From NCBI RefSeq assembly GCF_037991315.1, contig NZ_CP150300.1, positions 496,001 through 560,000 on the forward strand: a stretch of DNA of 64,000 nucleotides. The letters run 5' to 3'. Positions 45,499-54,118 of the stretch are shown piece by piece. Under the pieces are notes generated by a model, which saw nothing but the letters and a program-made list of their open reading frames with translations, had not been told where the DNA came from and did not search any database. How positions within the stretch are numbered: position 1 is the stretch's first letter; every line of letters begins with the position of its first letter. The position numbers were made by a program, and so were the translations under genes. This DNA is from Paenibacillus sp. FSL H8-0079 (lineage in GTDB: Bacteria; Bacillota; Bacilli; Paenibacillales; Paenibacillaceae).

Positions 45499-46536
45499 CT
45501 ACTCATCCAGTAATGCAAGAATCGAATCGATGGACTGCTCCGCCCACTGTGCAAAAGGCAGGTCGGCTGCCCACGTCACTTGTCCTGTCGCTTTGGCTTC
45601 ACCCCACCACAAGATACGTTGATAGAGCAAATGCACGCTGAGACGTGCACGGAACTGCTGACATTTCTCCACGTCCCCTGCACAGACCAGATCCCGGTAG
45701 CAGCGAAGGAACTGTGCGGCCAGCTCTGGTTGACCCTCACGGACATACCTGGTGGACATTTTGGTTAAGTCGGCTATGCCGTCTCCGAAATAGGCAGTTG
45801 TAAAATCGAATAGACCGCTAATTTGCCACGCTGAGGAACGGTCATCCTTTTTTTGAACTAGCACATTCTCGACCTTGAAGTCACCCATGACAAATCCCGG
45901 AACAGCTTTGGACCGAAATGCCGGTTCAGCATGCTTGAACTGCTCGTCCACCCACTGAACATCTTCATCCGTAATCACCGAGTACTGTTCAGCATCATGT
46001 AACCAGTGGCGGATGGTTCCGTACAACCAGTCCAGATAATCGCCTGCAAAGGAAACAATCTGCTTCGCTACAGGATCATATTCCCCAGCATCAGGCACCT
46101 TCCAGCGGTGCAGTTCAGCCAAAGTATGGGCAAACATACAGGCGATCTCTTCCTGATCTTGCTGTGACAGTGAGGCCTGGAATGCTGGATCATACAGGTG
46201 ATTACCCGGCATGCGCGGCATGATGGCATAACTCCAACCCATATGATTGGTATCTTCATGTAATAAATAGGGTTCAGGAACAGGAATGGACGTATGCTTT
46301 GCCAGTTGTTCTACAAAGAACTTTTCTTCCTGTAACTGTCCTGAATATAACGGATTACCTTTCAAAATATATTCTCCACGGGAAGTATGTATGAGCAGTG
46401 TCTGACCCATAACGCCTTTATCCGTTCGTTGATAATCTTCAAGGGTTCCCAGATCAAATTCATTCAGCGCTTCTTGCAATGAAGCTGCGGCCACTTCGCC
46501 GAGCTGATTGGAACCAAAATATATACGGGTTGTCAT
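45499..46536 (-). CDS. Aminoglycoside-phosphotransferase-fold protein (APH family)
   Basis: The 345-residue kinase-like protein has an N-lobe Lys in GEYILKGNPLYSG, catalytic loop GFVMGDFKVENVLVQK and metal-binding GLFDFTTAYFGDGIADL. The catalytic loop has Met where HGD is usual; Asp and Asn are kept. The real substrate is unknown; fructosamine or homoserine kinase-like roles are as possible as drug resistance. The ATG is 21 bp after the TPR-SMI1 gene, so the two form an operon. Confidence 0.85.
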   Translation of the reverse strand: MTTRIYFGSNQLGEVAAASLQEALNEFDLGTLEDYQRTDKGVMGQTLLIHTSRGEYILKGNPLYSGQLQEEKFFVEQLAKHTSIPVPEPYLLHEDTNHMGWSYAIMPRMPGNHLYDPAFQASLSQQDQEEIACMFAHTLAELHRWKVPDAGEYDPVAKQIVSFAGDYLDWLYGTIRHWLHDAEQYSVITDEDVQWVDEQFKHAEPAFRSKAVPGFVMGDFKVENVLVQKKDDRSSAWQISGLFDFTTAYFGDGIADLTKMSTRYVREGQPELAAQFLRCYRDLVCAGDVEKCQQFRARLSVHLLYQRILWWGEAKATGQVTWAADLPFAQWAEQSIDSILALLDE

Positions 46537-46557
46537 ATGGCCTGACCCTCCTGGGTT

Positions 46558-47532
46558 TTAGTCCTCATCCTCTTCGTCAGACAGGTCATACGTATCCTCA
46601 TCCAGCAAGCCACGGATGAAAGCTTCAAAATTCGGTGCAAGATATGTAATCTCATAATCATTTTCCTGATCCACGTGAACGACACACGGCTCGCCTTCTG
46701 GACCGCAGAATCGATAATCCAGCATAACGACATCATGACCAGCGGATGGACAATCACAGATTACAATCCCCAGATCGGGGTATCCCCACTCTTCAATCAT
46801 GAATCGGCTACCCAGCTCACCACCGAGTGCGTATATTTTATCGTGTCCGATCCCCATAATGCTTGAAATAGCAATGTGATCCTCAGACCAGGAAGTCGCT
46901 TCTTTGGTGGGAAATACAGTGAGCGCGGGGATACCGCCGTTCTGGGTATTCATTAAATGAATATAGGAAGCGGGCAGCTTGTAGCCCAGTTCCTTCTCAA
47001 TAGACACAATCTCTTCTTCGTCAAAAGGTTCCGAGACATGATTTTCCTGCGCATAATCGCTGTGTACCCAGAACGTTGCGGGAGCGTAAGTCCCTGAGGC
47101 GGCTCTTAGATGGTTCTGTGTGCCGCTCTGCTCCAATGCTGCAATACCCTCTTCATGGCGTTGTCGATCAAGCCGCATTTTCTCCGCTTGGGGACGAATC
47201 TGGCGAAGGAATTCAAGCGTAGATTCATCATGAGGCAGAAGTTCATCAGCTCTCTCAAAAGCGAGTAGTGCCTGTTCATAGCTCGCGATGTAACAGTATG
47301 CGTAACCCAAACGGTATTGCCAGAGGGGATCGTTTGCTCCTTGCTCATGTACAGACAATAAATGTTGAACGGCTTCGCGGTAGCGTTCGTCATTGTTATA
47401 GGCTCTGGCGAGTTGACCGATTAGATCATAATCTCGCTCAGATTCAGGTATACGTTCAATACGTTCGATAATGAGACTGAATTCGTCCTGCTCATGCCAC
47501 AAATTGATTTGTTCCAGCAGTTCTCTTTCCAT
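46558..47532 (-). CDS. TPR + SMI1/KNR4-domain protein
   Basis: The 324-residue product has N-terminal TPR-like helices at about 1-130 (LIGQLARAYNNDERYREAVQ, WQYRLGYAYCYIASYEQALL), then a SMI1/KNR4 (SUKH) domain at about 165-310 with VSIEKELGYKLPASYIHLMN and TQNGGIP, and an acidic tail DLSDEEDED. SUKH proteins often serve as immunity proteins against nuclease toxins, but no toxin gene is near. It is first in an operon with the phosphotransferase. Confidence 0.85.
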   Translation of the reverse strand: MERELLEQINLWHEQDEFSLIIERIERIPESERDYDLIGQLARAYNNDERYREAVQHLLSVHEQGANDPLWQYRLGYAYCYIASYEQALLAFERADELLPHDESTLEFLRQIRPQAEKMRLDRQRHEEGIAALEQSGTQNHLRAASGTYAPATFWVHSDYAQENHVSEPFDEEEIVSIEKELGYKLPASYIHLMNTQNGGIPALTVFPTKEATSWSEDHIAISSIMGIGHDKIYALGGELGSRFMIEEWGYPDLGIVICDCPSAGHDVVMLDYRFCGPEGEPCVVHVDQENDYEITYLAPNFEAFIRGLLDEDTYDLSDEEDED

Positions 47533-47633
47533 GAATAGGCCTCATTTCCGTAGGAGGGATGTGAATCTCTTCCATTATATAATAAGTGTGTGTTGGTTGG
47601 AGAATGTATAAATCAACATCTTCGTAGCATACT

Positions 47634-47728
47634 GTTTAAGTATACTTTAAGTTTAGTCTGTAAAGTTTAAATTTAGTTTAACTTTGTTTAAGTATTGTGT
47701 TGAAAGTTAAACTTTATTATCCTATACT
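47634..47728 (+). promoter_or_regulatory. Operator array and promoter of the HTH gene
   Basis: Within 95 bp there are repeated GTTTAA/TTAAAC words and two larger dyads: AAAGTT-N12-AACTTT (47662-47685) and the perfect AAAGTTAAACTTT (47703-47715). The latter overlaps a promoter, TTGAAA (47700-47705), 17 bp, TATACT (47723-47728). Autoregulation by the HTH protein encoded next is likely. Confidence 0.6.
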
Positions 47729-47744
47729 AGGAGTGTGAGGTGAA

Positions 47745-48452
47745 ATGGATATGGGAATCACGAGAGTCGAAAAGAATATATTTAGTCAGAACACGGATGA
47801 GATTGCTTCTGAATTAGTTCAGAGTTTGAGTAATACGGATAATAGTATTTTATTATTCAAAGTACTGGCACTTGCAGTCAAAAATAATGCTGAATTTGTT
47901 CGTAGCCTGGATGAATCTATCTTTGAAGATGCTGATATTTTTAGAGAAAAGTATGTTACTCTTCTCAAACATGCGTTAAGTCAAGCAGTGGATGTACCGA
48001 CAGGTAATATAAACAGTGATGCTCCTTCTACTGTAGCTATAAAGTCTTATACTCCCAAAGAGTTATCTACATTTTTTGGAGTGAGTATCACGACGATCTT
48101 CAACTGGATTGATCAAGGCCGTTTCATGGGTATTCAAAGAGCCGGGTCCAACAAACATAATCTCATTCCAGATGATACTACATATGTGTATGGATCTGGT
48201 AAGAGAACAACGATTAAAGACATTGTGAATATGTGGAAAAAGGAAGAGGCAGAACACCAATCCACAATAGAAGTCAGCGACTTGGATTACCACACAGGGC
48301 AAATTGCCTTATATGAAGATAAATACAAAGGGGAATTCGAACGGACACTCGGAACTAAATTGAACTTAACACCTGAAGAAGAAACCGATGCACAAGTTTG
48401 GAAACACCATTTGGGGAGGCAGCGTCTTGGCTTTAAAGATACCGAAAAGTAA
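47745..48452 (+). CDS. Orphan helix-turn-helix protein (excisionase-like), AT-rich
   Basis: The 235-residue product has a MerR/excisionase-type HTH at about 100-135 (SYTPKELSTFFGVSITTIFN, WIDQGRFMGIQRAGSNKHNL). The N-terminal 90 residues are helical and the C-terminal half is charged (LGTKLNLTPEEETDAQVWKH). I do not recognise a named family. The gene is clearly more AT-rich than its neighbours and sits between two terminators and a repeat copy, which suggests acquisition. The layout resembles an antitoxin or phage-type regulator without its partner. The start could also be ATG at 47751. Confidence 0.7.
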   Translation: MDMGITRVEKNIFSQNTDEIASELVQSLSNTDNSILLFKVLALAVKNNAEFVRSLDESIFEDADIFREKYVTLLKHALSQAVDVPTGNINSDAPSTVAIKSYTPKELSTFFGVSITTIFNWIDQGRFMGIQRAGSNKHNLIPDDTTYVYGSGKRTTIKDIVNMWKKEEAEHQSTIEVSDLDYHTGQIALYEDKYKGEFERTLGTKLNLTPEEETDAQVWKHHLGRQRLGFKDTEK

Positions 48453-48558
48453 TTTTCGTTTTATTGAGAATGATTTTTCAGATATTATCTTGAAAAGAAA
48501 TATCTCTATTAAATTATAATAGTTCAATACTGATATGAGATTGTACATACGAATTAAA

Positions 48559-48612
48559 CAACACTCCCTGAACTTAGGCGTAGTAGCCACAGTTCAGGGA
48601 GTGTTGTTTTTA
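48559..48612 (+). terminator. Strong terminator after HTH gene
   Basis: CAACACTCCCTGAACT pairs perfectly with AGTTCAGGGAGTGTTG, with GGC/GCC inside the loop, followed by five T. Confidence 0.9.
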
Positions 48613-48654
48613 TTTATAGTGTATGTGATTAAAACGATATGAATTGAACTAATC

Positions 48655-48804
48655 ATTTACACAACAACGGAGAGGACAGAAAGAACTTGAAAAAGCGAAG
48701 CGTTCGCCTTTATCACCGGATTTTCCCTTGAGAAAGGGAATCAAAAAAATCTGGGGATAACAGCGATTGGAAAGTTGTTCTGTCATCGTAGTGTCAGTGT
48801 AAAT
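48655..48804. repeat. Interspersed ~150-bp palindromic repeat, copy 2
   Basis: Same borders (ATTTACAC / GTGTAAAT), length and order of internal stems as the copy at 10982-11132, for example AAGCGAAGCGTTCGCC, CCGGATTTTCCC with AATCTGGGG, and TTGTTCTGTCATCG. It lies between the ends of two convergent genes. No clear target-site duplication is seen at either copy. Confidence 0.85.
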
Positions 48805-48838
48805 AATTTTCAGTTTAATTCGATATGGGGAATCTTTA

Positions 48839-49870
48839 TTACAAATCGTCAAATCCGTTATCGTCGCCAACTTTACCGTAGTTACGGGATTTGGCTTCGA
48901 AGAAGTCTGTTTTTGTTGCATTTAGTGCTTCATCAGAGAATGGTTTGATCCAAGGCATGCAGTTTACATCCACACCTTCATACGCTTTTTCCATACCCAT
49001 CAGACGCAGACGTTTGTTGGCGATGTACTTGATATAGTCTTCCAACTCGTTCAGATCGATGCCGCGGACGTTACTGAGCGTGTAGTGTGCCCAGTTGGTT
49101 TCGAGCTCAACAGCACGATTGATGGTTTTGTATACGTAGTCCATGTTCTCAGGTGTGTTCAGTTCAGGGAAGTCTACCAGCAACTGTTTGTACACTTCAG
49201 CGAAGAAGTAACAGTGTTGGTTTTCGTCACGCTGGATATACGAGATCATCTGGCTGGTTGCCATCATTTTCTGGTCACGGGCCAGATTGTAGAAGAAGGC
49301 AAACGTACTATAGAAGAAGATACCTTCGAGTACCAGATCGGCTACCATAGCCTGGAAGAACGTCTGTGGAGACGGCTCGTCCCGGAATGTTTGGTAAATG
49401 TCTGCGATGAAACGGTTACGGTCAAGCAGTACCGGATCATGTTTCCAGTATTCGAATATTTCCTTTTGCTCCCGATCAGATACGATCGAAGACAGAACGT
49501 AGGAGTACGATTGGTTATGAACGACTTCCTGTTGTCCAATAATGGCCGAGATTGCTTCGAGTGAAGAATCGGTAAAGTAACGTTTTACGTCACCAACAAA
49601 CATCGTCTGCATGGAATCAAGTACCGCGAGCAGGGAGATGTTGATTTTGAACGTACGTTGTTCTTCCTCGTCCAGTTGAGCAAATTGTGAAGCATCTTTG
49701 GACATTGGAATCTCGTCTGCGATCCAGTGGTTGAGCAATAGTACTTTGTACAATTTGTACATATGAGGCATGCGAATGTCGTTCCAGTTCAGGATACCGG
49801 AGCATTCACCTTCAATAATACGGGTTGATTGGTTAGGGGCTTCGGTGTTGAAAATTTTCTGTACTTGCAT
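48839..49870 (-). CDS. nrdB: Ribonucleotide reductase small subunit (class I)
   Basis: The 343-residue R2 subunit houses the dimetal site that generates the radical for dNTP synthesis. Metal-ligand helices include AIIGQQEVVHNQSYSYVLSS (Glu and His ligands) and QRDENQHCYFFAEVYKQLLV. The C-terminus ends GFDDL, the short acidic tail that docks in the large subunit. The ATG at 49870 follows AAGGAGTG. It lies 209 bp downstream of the large-subunit gene in the same operon. Confidence 0.93.
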   Translation of the reverse strand: MQVQKIFNTEAPNQSTRIIEGECSGILNWNDIRMPHMYKLYKVLLLNHWIADEIPMSKDASQFAQLDEEEQRTFKINISLLAVLDSMQTMFVGDVKRYFTDSSLEAISAIIGQQEVVHNQSYSYVLSSIVSDREQKEIFEYWKHDPVLLDRNRFIADIYQTFRDEPSPQTFFQAMVADLVLEGIFFYSTFAFFYNLARDQKMMATSQMISYIQRDENQHCYFFAEVYKQLLVDFPELNTPENMDYVYKTINRAVELETNWAHYTLSNVRGIDLNELEDYIKYIANKRLRLMGMEKAYEGVDVNCMPWIKPFSDEALNATKTDFFEAKSRNYGKVGDDNGFDDL

Positions 49871-50079
49871 TGTTCCGTTCACTCCTTGAAATTTCATAAT
49901 GTTCTGCCGACAGAACTTTGGGAAATCATCTATATCAACATCTTGCGATGCTGTGATCGTGTTTTAGGCAAAAAAGAACCAGGGCAACGCCATTTTGCAA
50001 TCAAAACAGGATGCACTGGTGGTCACCTCGAATCTAGTAAATCTTCTCTATCATGGATAAAACGGATCTTGCGCAAAAA

Positions 50080-52398
50080 TCAAGATTCTTCAATCGTTAA
50101 TGCCCGGCTACGAACATAATAAGTCGATTTCATGCCAGCTCTCCAGGCGTGCAGATGCAATTCCAGGAATTCTGTTGCTTTGATATCCGGTCGAACGTAG
50201 AAGTTGAAGCTTTGTCCCTGATCGACGTGGCGCTGACGGGCAGCCGCCATATTAATGGAAGCATGTTGATCCACCTGGAACGCCGTTTGGTAATAAGGGC
50301 TTGTTTTTTCAGACAGATCCGGAGCCGGGTTGGCAATTTTGTAAGTTGTTTTCTCTTCATAAGATAACAGCTCATAGAGCGGATCAATACTAGCCGTTGA
50401 ACCGGCAATGATGGACGTGGAACCATTAGGTGCAATGGCGAACAACCATGCATTACGTACACCGTTTTGCTGTACTTCGGCTTGCAGTTCTTTCCACTGT
50501 TCGGTTGTCACGAATTCGCCTACGCGCTCACCGGATGTGTACTCGCGTTGATCGAAGTAATGACCACTTTCCCAATCGGAACCTTTGAACTTCGGATAAT
50601 GTCCTTTTTCTTTGGACAGCTCCATACTGGATTTCACGAGCAGATAGTTAATTTTTTCATACAGATTATCGTTATATGTTACCGCTTCGTCAGACTCCCA
50701 ATGAATGCCTTCGAGAGCAAGCAGGTGGTGAAGTCCAAACGTTCCCAGACCGACTGCGCGATATTGGCTGTTGGTATATTGGGCTTGCAACACTTCAATG
50801 TTGTTAATGTCGATAACGTTGTCCAGCATGCGCACCTGAATTGGAACGAGACGCTCCAATACATTATGAGGTATAGCACGTGCCAGATGGATGGAGTTCA
50901 GGTTGCAGACAACAAAGTCGCCAGGCACTTTAGAAATCACGATGCGAGTTTGTCCATCCTTGGTTACGAGTTCTTCCTTTTCAATTACAGTGGCAGACTG
51001 GTTCTGCATAATTTCGGTACACAGGTTGGAGGAGTATACCATACCGTGTGCACGGTTAGGATTCGAGCGGTTAACCGTATCCCGATAGAACATGTATGGC
51101 GTACCTGTCTCCAGTTGGGATTTCAATACACGCTTCATGATGTCAATCGCCTGTACTGTAATCCGGGACAGCAATGGGTGATTCACCGCTTCTTCGTATT
51201 TATCACGGAACGCACCTTCGCCAAAGGACTCATCATAGAAATCTTCCAGTCCAAGTGCACGACCATTCTCGTCCTTCCAACCCATCACTTTCTTCGTTTC
51301 GTGCGGACAGAACAGGCTCCATTCCCCACGGGAGGATACCCGCTCCATGAACAAGTCAGGCAGACAGATGCCGTGGAATACGTCATGCGCACGCATACGC
51401 TCGTCACCGTTGTTCAGCTTCAGATCGAGGAAGGCCAGAATGTCTTTGTGGAAAACGTCCAGGTACACGGCAATGGCACCTTTACGCGTACCGAGCTGGT
51501 CTACGCTGACCGCTGTATTGTTCAGTTGGCGAATCCAAGGGATTACACCGGAACTTGTATTTTGGTGACCACGGATATCCGAACCACGAGCTCTGACTTT
51601 GCCGAGGTAAACGCCGATGCCGCCACCCATTTTGCTCAGACGAGCTACATCCGTGTTGGAATCGAAGATACCTTCGAGTGAGTCGTCCACCGTATCAATG
51701 AAGCAGCTGGAGAGTTGTCCGGCTACTTTTTTACCTGCATTGGACATCGTAGGAGTAGCTGCGGTCATGTACATGTTGCTCATTGCCCAGTATGCTTCCT
51801 TGACGAGATCCATACGTCTCTCGGCAGGCTCTTGGTGCATTAGGAACATGGCGATAACCATATAACGCTCTTGCGGCAATTCCATTACTTTTCCATCAAA
51901 ATCGTGAGCGAGGTAACGTTCTGCCAGTGTGAGCAAGCCGATGTAATCGAAGAGCAGATCGTTGCGGTAGTCAATGCACTCCGCAAGTTCGTCGATCTGT
52001 TCTTTGGTGTAACATTCCAGCAACTCTTCGCGATAGATGCCTTTCTTCACGAGATCTACAAGAAGAGGATGGAATGCGCCATAAGGCTCGTCCGGGTAAG
52101 ACTTGTATCTGCGGTTGGTAGCCGCTTTTTTGTACAGGGAAGTGAGCAGGGAGCGTGCCGCTGCAAATTTCCAGTTAGGCTCCTCTTTGGTTACCAGTTC
52201 CAGTGCGCTCATGATAAAAGCGTTGCTGATTTCGTCTCCGGTAACTTCATCACGGCGGAGCTTGCTGTTTACCCCACGTACCAGACGTTCCTTGTCCAGC
52301 ATTTCCAGTCCTTCCAGAGTACGGTCGGCATATACCGAGATGCGCATATCATCAAAGGCAAGCTGGCGGTTGTTCGGCTTGGTCACAACTTGTGGCAT
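50080..52398 (-). CDS. nrdA: Ribonucleotide reductase large subunit (class I)
   Basis: The 772-residue catalytic subunit has active-site motifs GQLSSCFIDTVDDSLEGIFD (first redox Cys), MGGGIGVYLGKVRARGSDIR, VYSSNLCTEIMQN (radical-site Cys), FAIAPNGSTSIIAGSTASID and, near the end, the radical-transfer tyrosines of the R1 family. A complete N-terminal ATP cone is not obvious. The ATG at 52398 follows GAGGA. The operon begins about 500 nt upstream at an NrdR-type promoter. Confidence 0.94.
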   Translation of the reverse strand: MPQVVTKPNNRQLAFDDMRISVYADRTLEGLEMLDKERLVRGVNSKLRRDEVTGDEISNAFIMSALELVTKEEPNWKFAAARSLLTSLYKKAATNRRYKSYPDEPYGAFHPLLVDLVKKGIYREELLECYTKEQIDELAECIDYRNDLLFDYIGLLTLAERYLAHDFDGKVMELPQERYMVIAMFLMHQEPAERRMDLVKEAYWAMSNMYMTAATPTMSNAGKKVAGQLSSCFIDTVDDSLEGIFDSNTDVARLSKMGGGIGVYLGKVRARGSDIRGHQNTSSGVIPWIRQLNNTAVSVDQLGTRKGAIAVYLDVFHKDILAFLDLKLNNGDERMRAHDVFHGICLPDLFMERVSSRGEWSLFCPHETKKVMGWKDENGRALGLEDFYDESFGEGAFRDKYEEAVNHPLLSRITVQAIDIMKRVLKSQLETGTPYMFYRDTVNRSNPNRAHGMVYSSNLCTEIMQNQSATVIEKEELVTKDGQTRIVISKVPGDFVVCNLNSIHLARAIPHNVLERLVPIQVRMLDNVIDINNIEVLQAQYTNSQYRAVGLGTFGLHHLLALEGIHWESDEAVTYNDNLYEKINYLLVKSSMELSKEKGHYPKFKGSDWESGHYFDQREYTSGERVGEFVTTEQWKELQAEVQQNGVRNAWLFAIAPNGSTSIIAGSTASIDPLYELLSYEEKTTYKIANPAPDLSEKTSPYYQTAFQVDQHASINMAAARQRHVDQGQSFNFYVRPDIKATEFLELHLHAWRAGMKSTYYVRSRALTIEES

Positions 52399-52587
52399 GA
52401 ATATTCCTCGCTTTCGCATGTTTAAGAGATAAATTGGAGAAATTCTTTATATAAAGAATTGAGTGTCTTCTTACGGTGAGAAAAAGGTAAAGGTTGCGTT
52501 TGGCGGACTGAAACGGCGGTGACAGGTTATGTCTTAAATCGCTCAACTTGAGGAGCACAAAACAGCACAATGCAGAACATGCTCATA

Positions 52588-52623
52588 TAAAAAGCATTCT
52601 CCCCGCCTAGCGGCTGAAAATGC
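52588..52623 (-). terminator. Attenuator-like hairpin in the nrdAB leader
   Basis: On the minus strand GCATTTTC and GAGAATGC with CCGC/GCGG inside form a stem followed by five T, 190 nt before the nrdA start and inside the leader. It would stop transcription early unless an alternative fold forms. Confidence 0.55.
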
Positions 52624-52885
52624 CCATGGATGCTCTGGCTTCCTTACTGTCTTAGAGGTTCAGGATATCGACAGAAAAGGGTGCTTATGTAAGCTTTTGT
52701 CTATTGCAGATGTGCCTGTAGTTTGAGGATACCGGATGCAGTCCAAACAGCCCCGTTAACCTCCGTGTCAACTCTGTTTCGAGAAAGCGATTTACACCTA
52801 CAGGGACGTGCCTTTGGAGGTGATTTCATCCTGTTTTTCGCGAGAATGCAGAAGGTGACTAATAGAAGCGGAGAAATCTAGTGTT

Positions 52886-52938
52886 ACTACATTTTGTAGC
52901 TGTCAACATACTGTAACCCAACATATTGTGTTTGTAAA
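52886..52938 (-). promoter_or_regulatory. nrdAB promoter with NrdR-like boxes
   Basis: On the minus strand, TTTACA (52938-52933) and TACAGT (52915-52910) are 17 bp apart. The spacer holds ACACAATATGTTG, like the NrdR box core. The dyad CTACATTTTGTAG (52887-52899) is centred about 32 bp away, the usual three-turn spacing of paired NrdR boxes. A third similar word, CAACATACTGTAA, lies between. The rest of the 774-bp gene-free stretch (52399-53172) is the leader and the divergent promoter region. Confidence 0.6.
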
Positions 52939-53172
52939 GTGGGCCGATACAGTAAAACGTAATTCCGAGTATACCATTTAAGCCAGGAATCCGCAAAGGA
53001 AAAGGACTGGAAGATTTGAAGATTTATCAAAAAAAAATTTTGACCAATTTGAATGACGTCTTCACGTCAGTTTGAATTATAACGTATTCAACTGGTAGAA
53101 TAAAAACAGTCAAAAACCGACTAAAAATAAGTGGCAGCGGTTGTTCACGGGGCCCAGAGGAGGCGGAGCGAA

Positions 53173-53499
53173 ATGGCAATAGCAGAAGTGACTGTCATTC
53201 CAATTGGAACGGGTACGACCAGTCTGAGCAGTTATGTGGCAGACATGCAGAAGGTATTGGAACATCAACGGGGCATTACATATCAGTTAACTTCCATGAG
53301 CACCATTATTGAGGGGCCGCTTAACGAGGTCTTTACAGCAATTGCGGCTTTGCATGAAGCGCCGTTTTTGTCAGGAGCTCAGCGTGTATCCACATCCGTC
53401 AAGATCGATGACCGTCGTGATAAACCGGATGCCTCAAGCATACAGAAGTTACAATCGGTTCAGGACAAATTGACATCACTTCAGAGAAGACCTAATTAA
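53173..53499 (+). CDS. MTH1187-family thiamine-binding-type protein (DUF77)
   Basis: The 108-residue ferredoxin-like-fold protein has MAIAEVTVIPIGTGTTSLSS, DMQKVLEHQRGITYQLTSMS and TIIEGPLNEVFTAIAALHEA, matching the MTH1187/YkoF-type family. Some members bind thiamine or related pyrimidines. GGCGGAG precedes the ATG at 53173. It is divergent from the ribonucleotide reductase operon and ends in its own terminator. Confidence 0.88.
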   Translation: MAIAEVTVIPIGTGTTSLSSYVADMQKVLEHQRGITYQLTSMSTIIEGPLNEVFTAIAALHEAPFLSGAQRVSTSVKIDDRRDKPDASSIQKLQSVQDKLTSLQRRPN

Positions 53500-53538
53500 C
53501 AGAGCACAGCGTCAGCGAATAAAATAATCTCATATCAC

Positions 53539-53572
53539 AACTGCAAGTCCTGGTTCGGGGCTTGCAGTTTTT
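53539..53572 (+). terminator. Intrinsic terminator
   Basis: AACTGCAAG and CTTGCAGTT flank a CC/GG-closed loop, followed by a T run. Confidence 0.85.
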
Positions 53573-53725
53573 GCATTTCATTCTGGTTTTCAAAGTTAGG
53601 CGATTCTTTCAAGGATTCTCTCGAAAGTTAGCAAATTGAGCCGTGTCTTTCAAGCACGATCGACATATTTTATAGTATACTGTCAGCCTTTGTCGGCAGT
53701 GATATAGAGGAAGGGAGGCATGACG

Positions 53726-54094
53726 ATGCCCTACAGTACAGGTCTCATCTTCAACACTCCGATGGGAAATGACCGTGCGACACAATTGATCGTTACCTGT
53801 CTGAATGATTCTCTCAATATTCCCTCCAATATCGAACTTCAGGTCTTTCGCTGGGACACTTCCCAGAACGCTAGAATTCCAATAGGCCATGATCTGTTCC
53901 AGTTACCAGCCCAAGTGTCCAAAACGTTATTGTATACCCTGAACGCAGCGGATTATTTTGAGGTTCAAAGCGACTATTTCAGTGCAACCAGCACGATCAT
54001 TCAGGTTTATAGTCTGGATTCCGCAGGTAACATTGCGCAGCGTGTGCTGCAATCGGAGATGGTATGGGTGGACCGCTTTACGAATATTCCTTAA
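53726..54094 (+). CDS. Hypothetical protein paired with the Asp-box protein
   Basis: The 122-residue product has no signal peptide and is predicted to be mostly beta: YSTGLIFNTPMGNDRATQLI, NIELQVFRWDTSQ, YFEVQSDYFSATSTIIQVYS. It resembles no family I can name. GGGAGG lies 7 nt before the ATG at 53726. The gene is 24 bp upstream of the Asp-box propeller gene and probably in the same transcript, so the two may form a spore- or surface-associated pair (inference). Confidence 0.65.
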   Translation: MPYSTGLIFNTPMGNDRATQLIVTCLNDSLNIPSNIELQVFRWDTSQNARIPIGHDLFQLPAQVSKTLLYTLNAADYFEVQSDYFSATSTIIQVYSLDSAGNIAQRVLQSEMVWVDRFTNIP

Positions 54095-54118
54095 CTCGAA
54101 CGGATGGAGGTGTATGCA

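Noticed and set aside
49871..50079. Possible short gene or terminator between nrdA and nrdB
   Set aside because: The 209-bp gap shows no stem with a T run and only a shadow frame; treated as an intra-operon spacer.
50467..51681. 404-codon open frame on the + strand
   Set aside because: It lies wholly antisense to the clear ribonucleotide reductase large-subunit gene, has no family motif and no ribosome binding site.
52399..52910. Cobalamin riboswitch before nrdA
   Set aside because: No B12-box sequence found on the transcribed strand, and the enzyme is class I, not B12-dependent.
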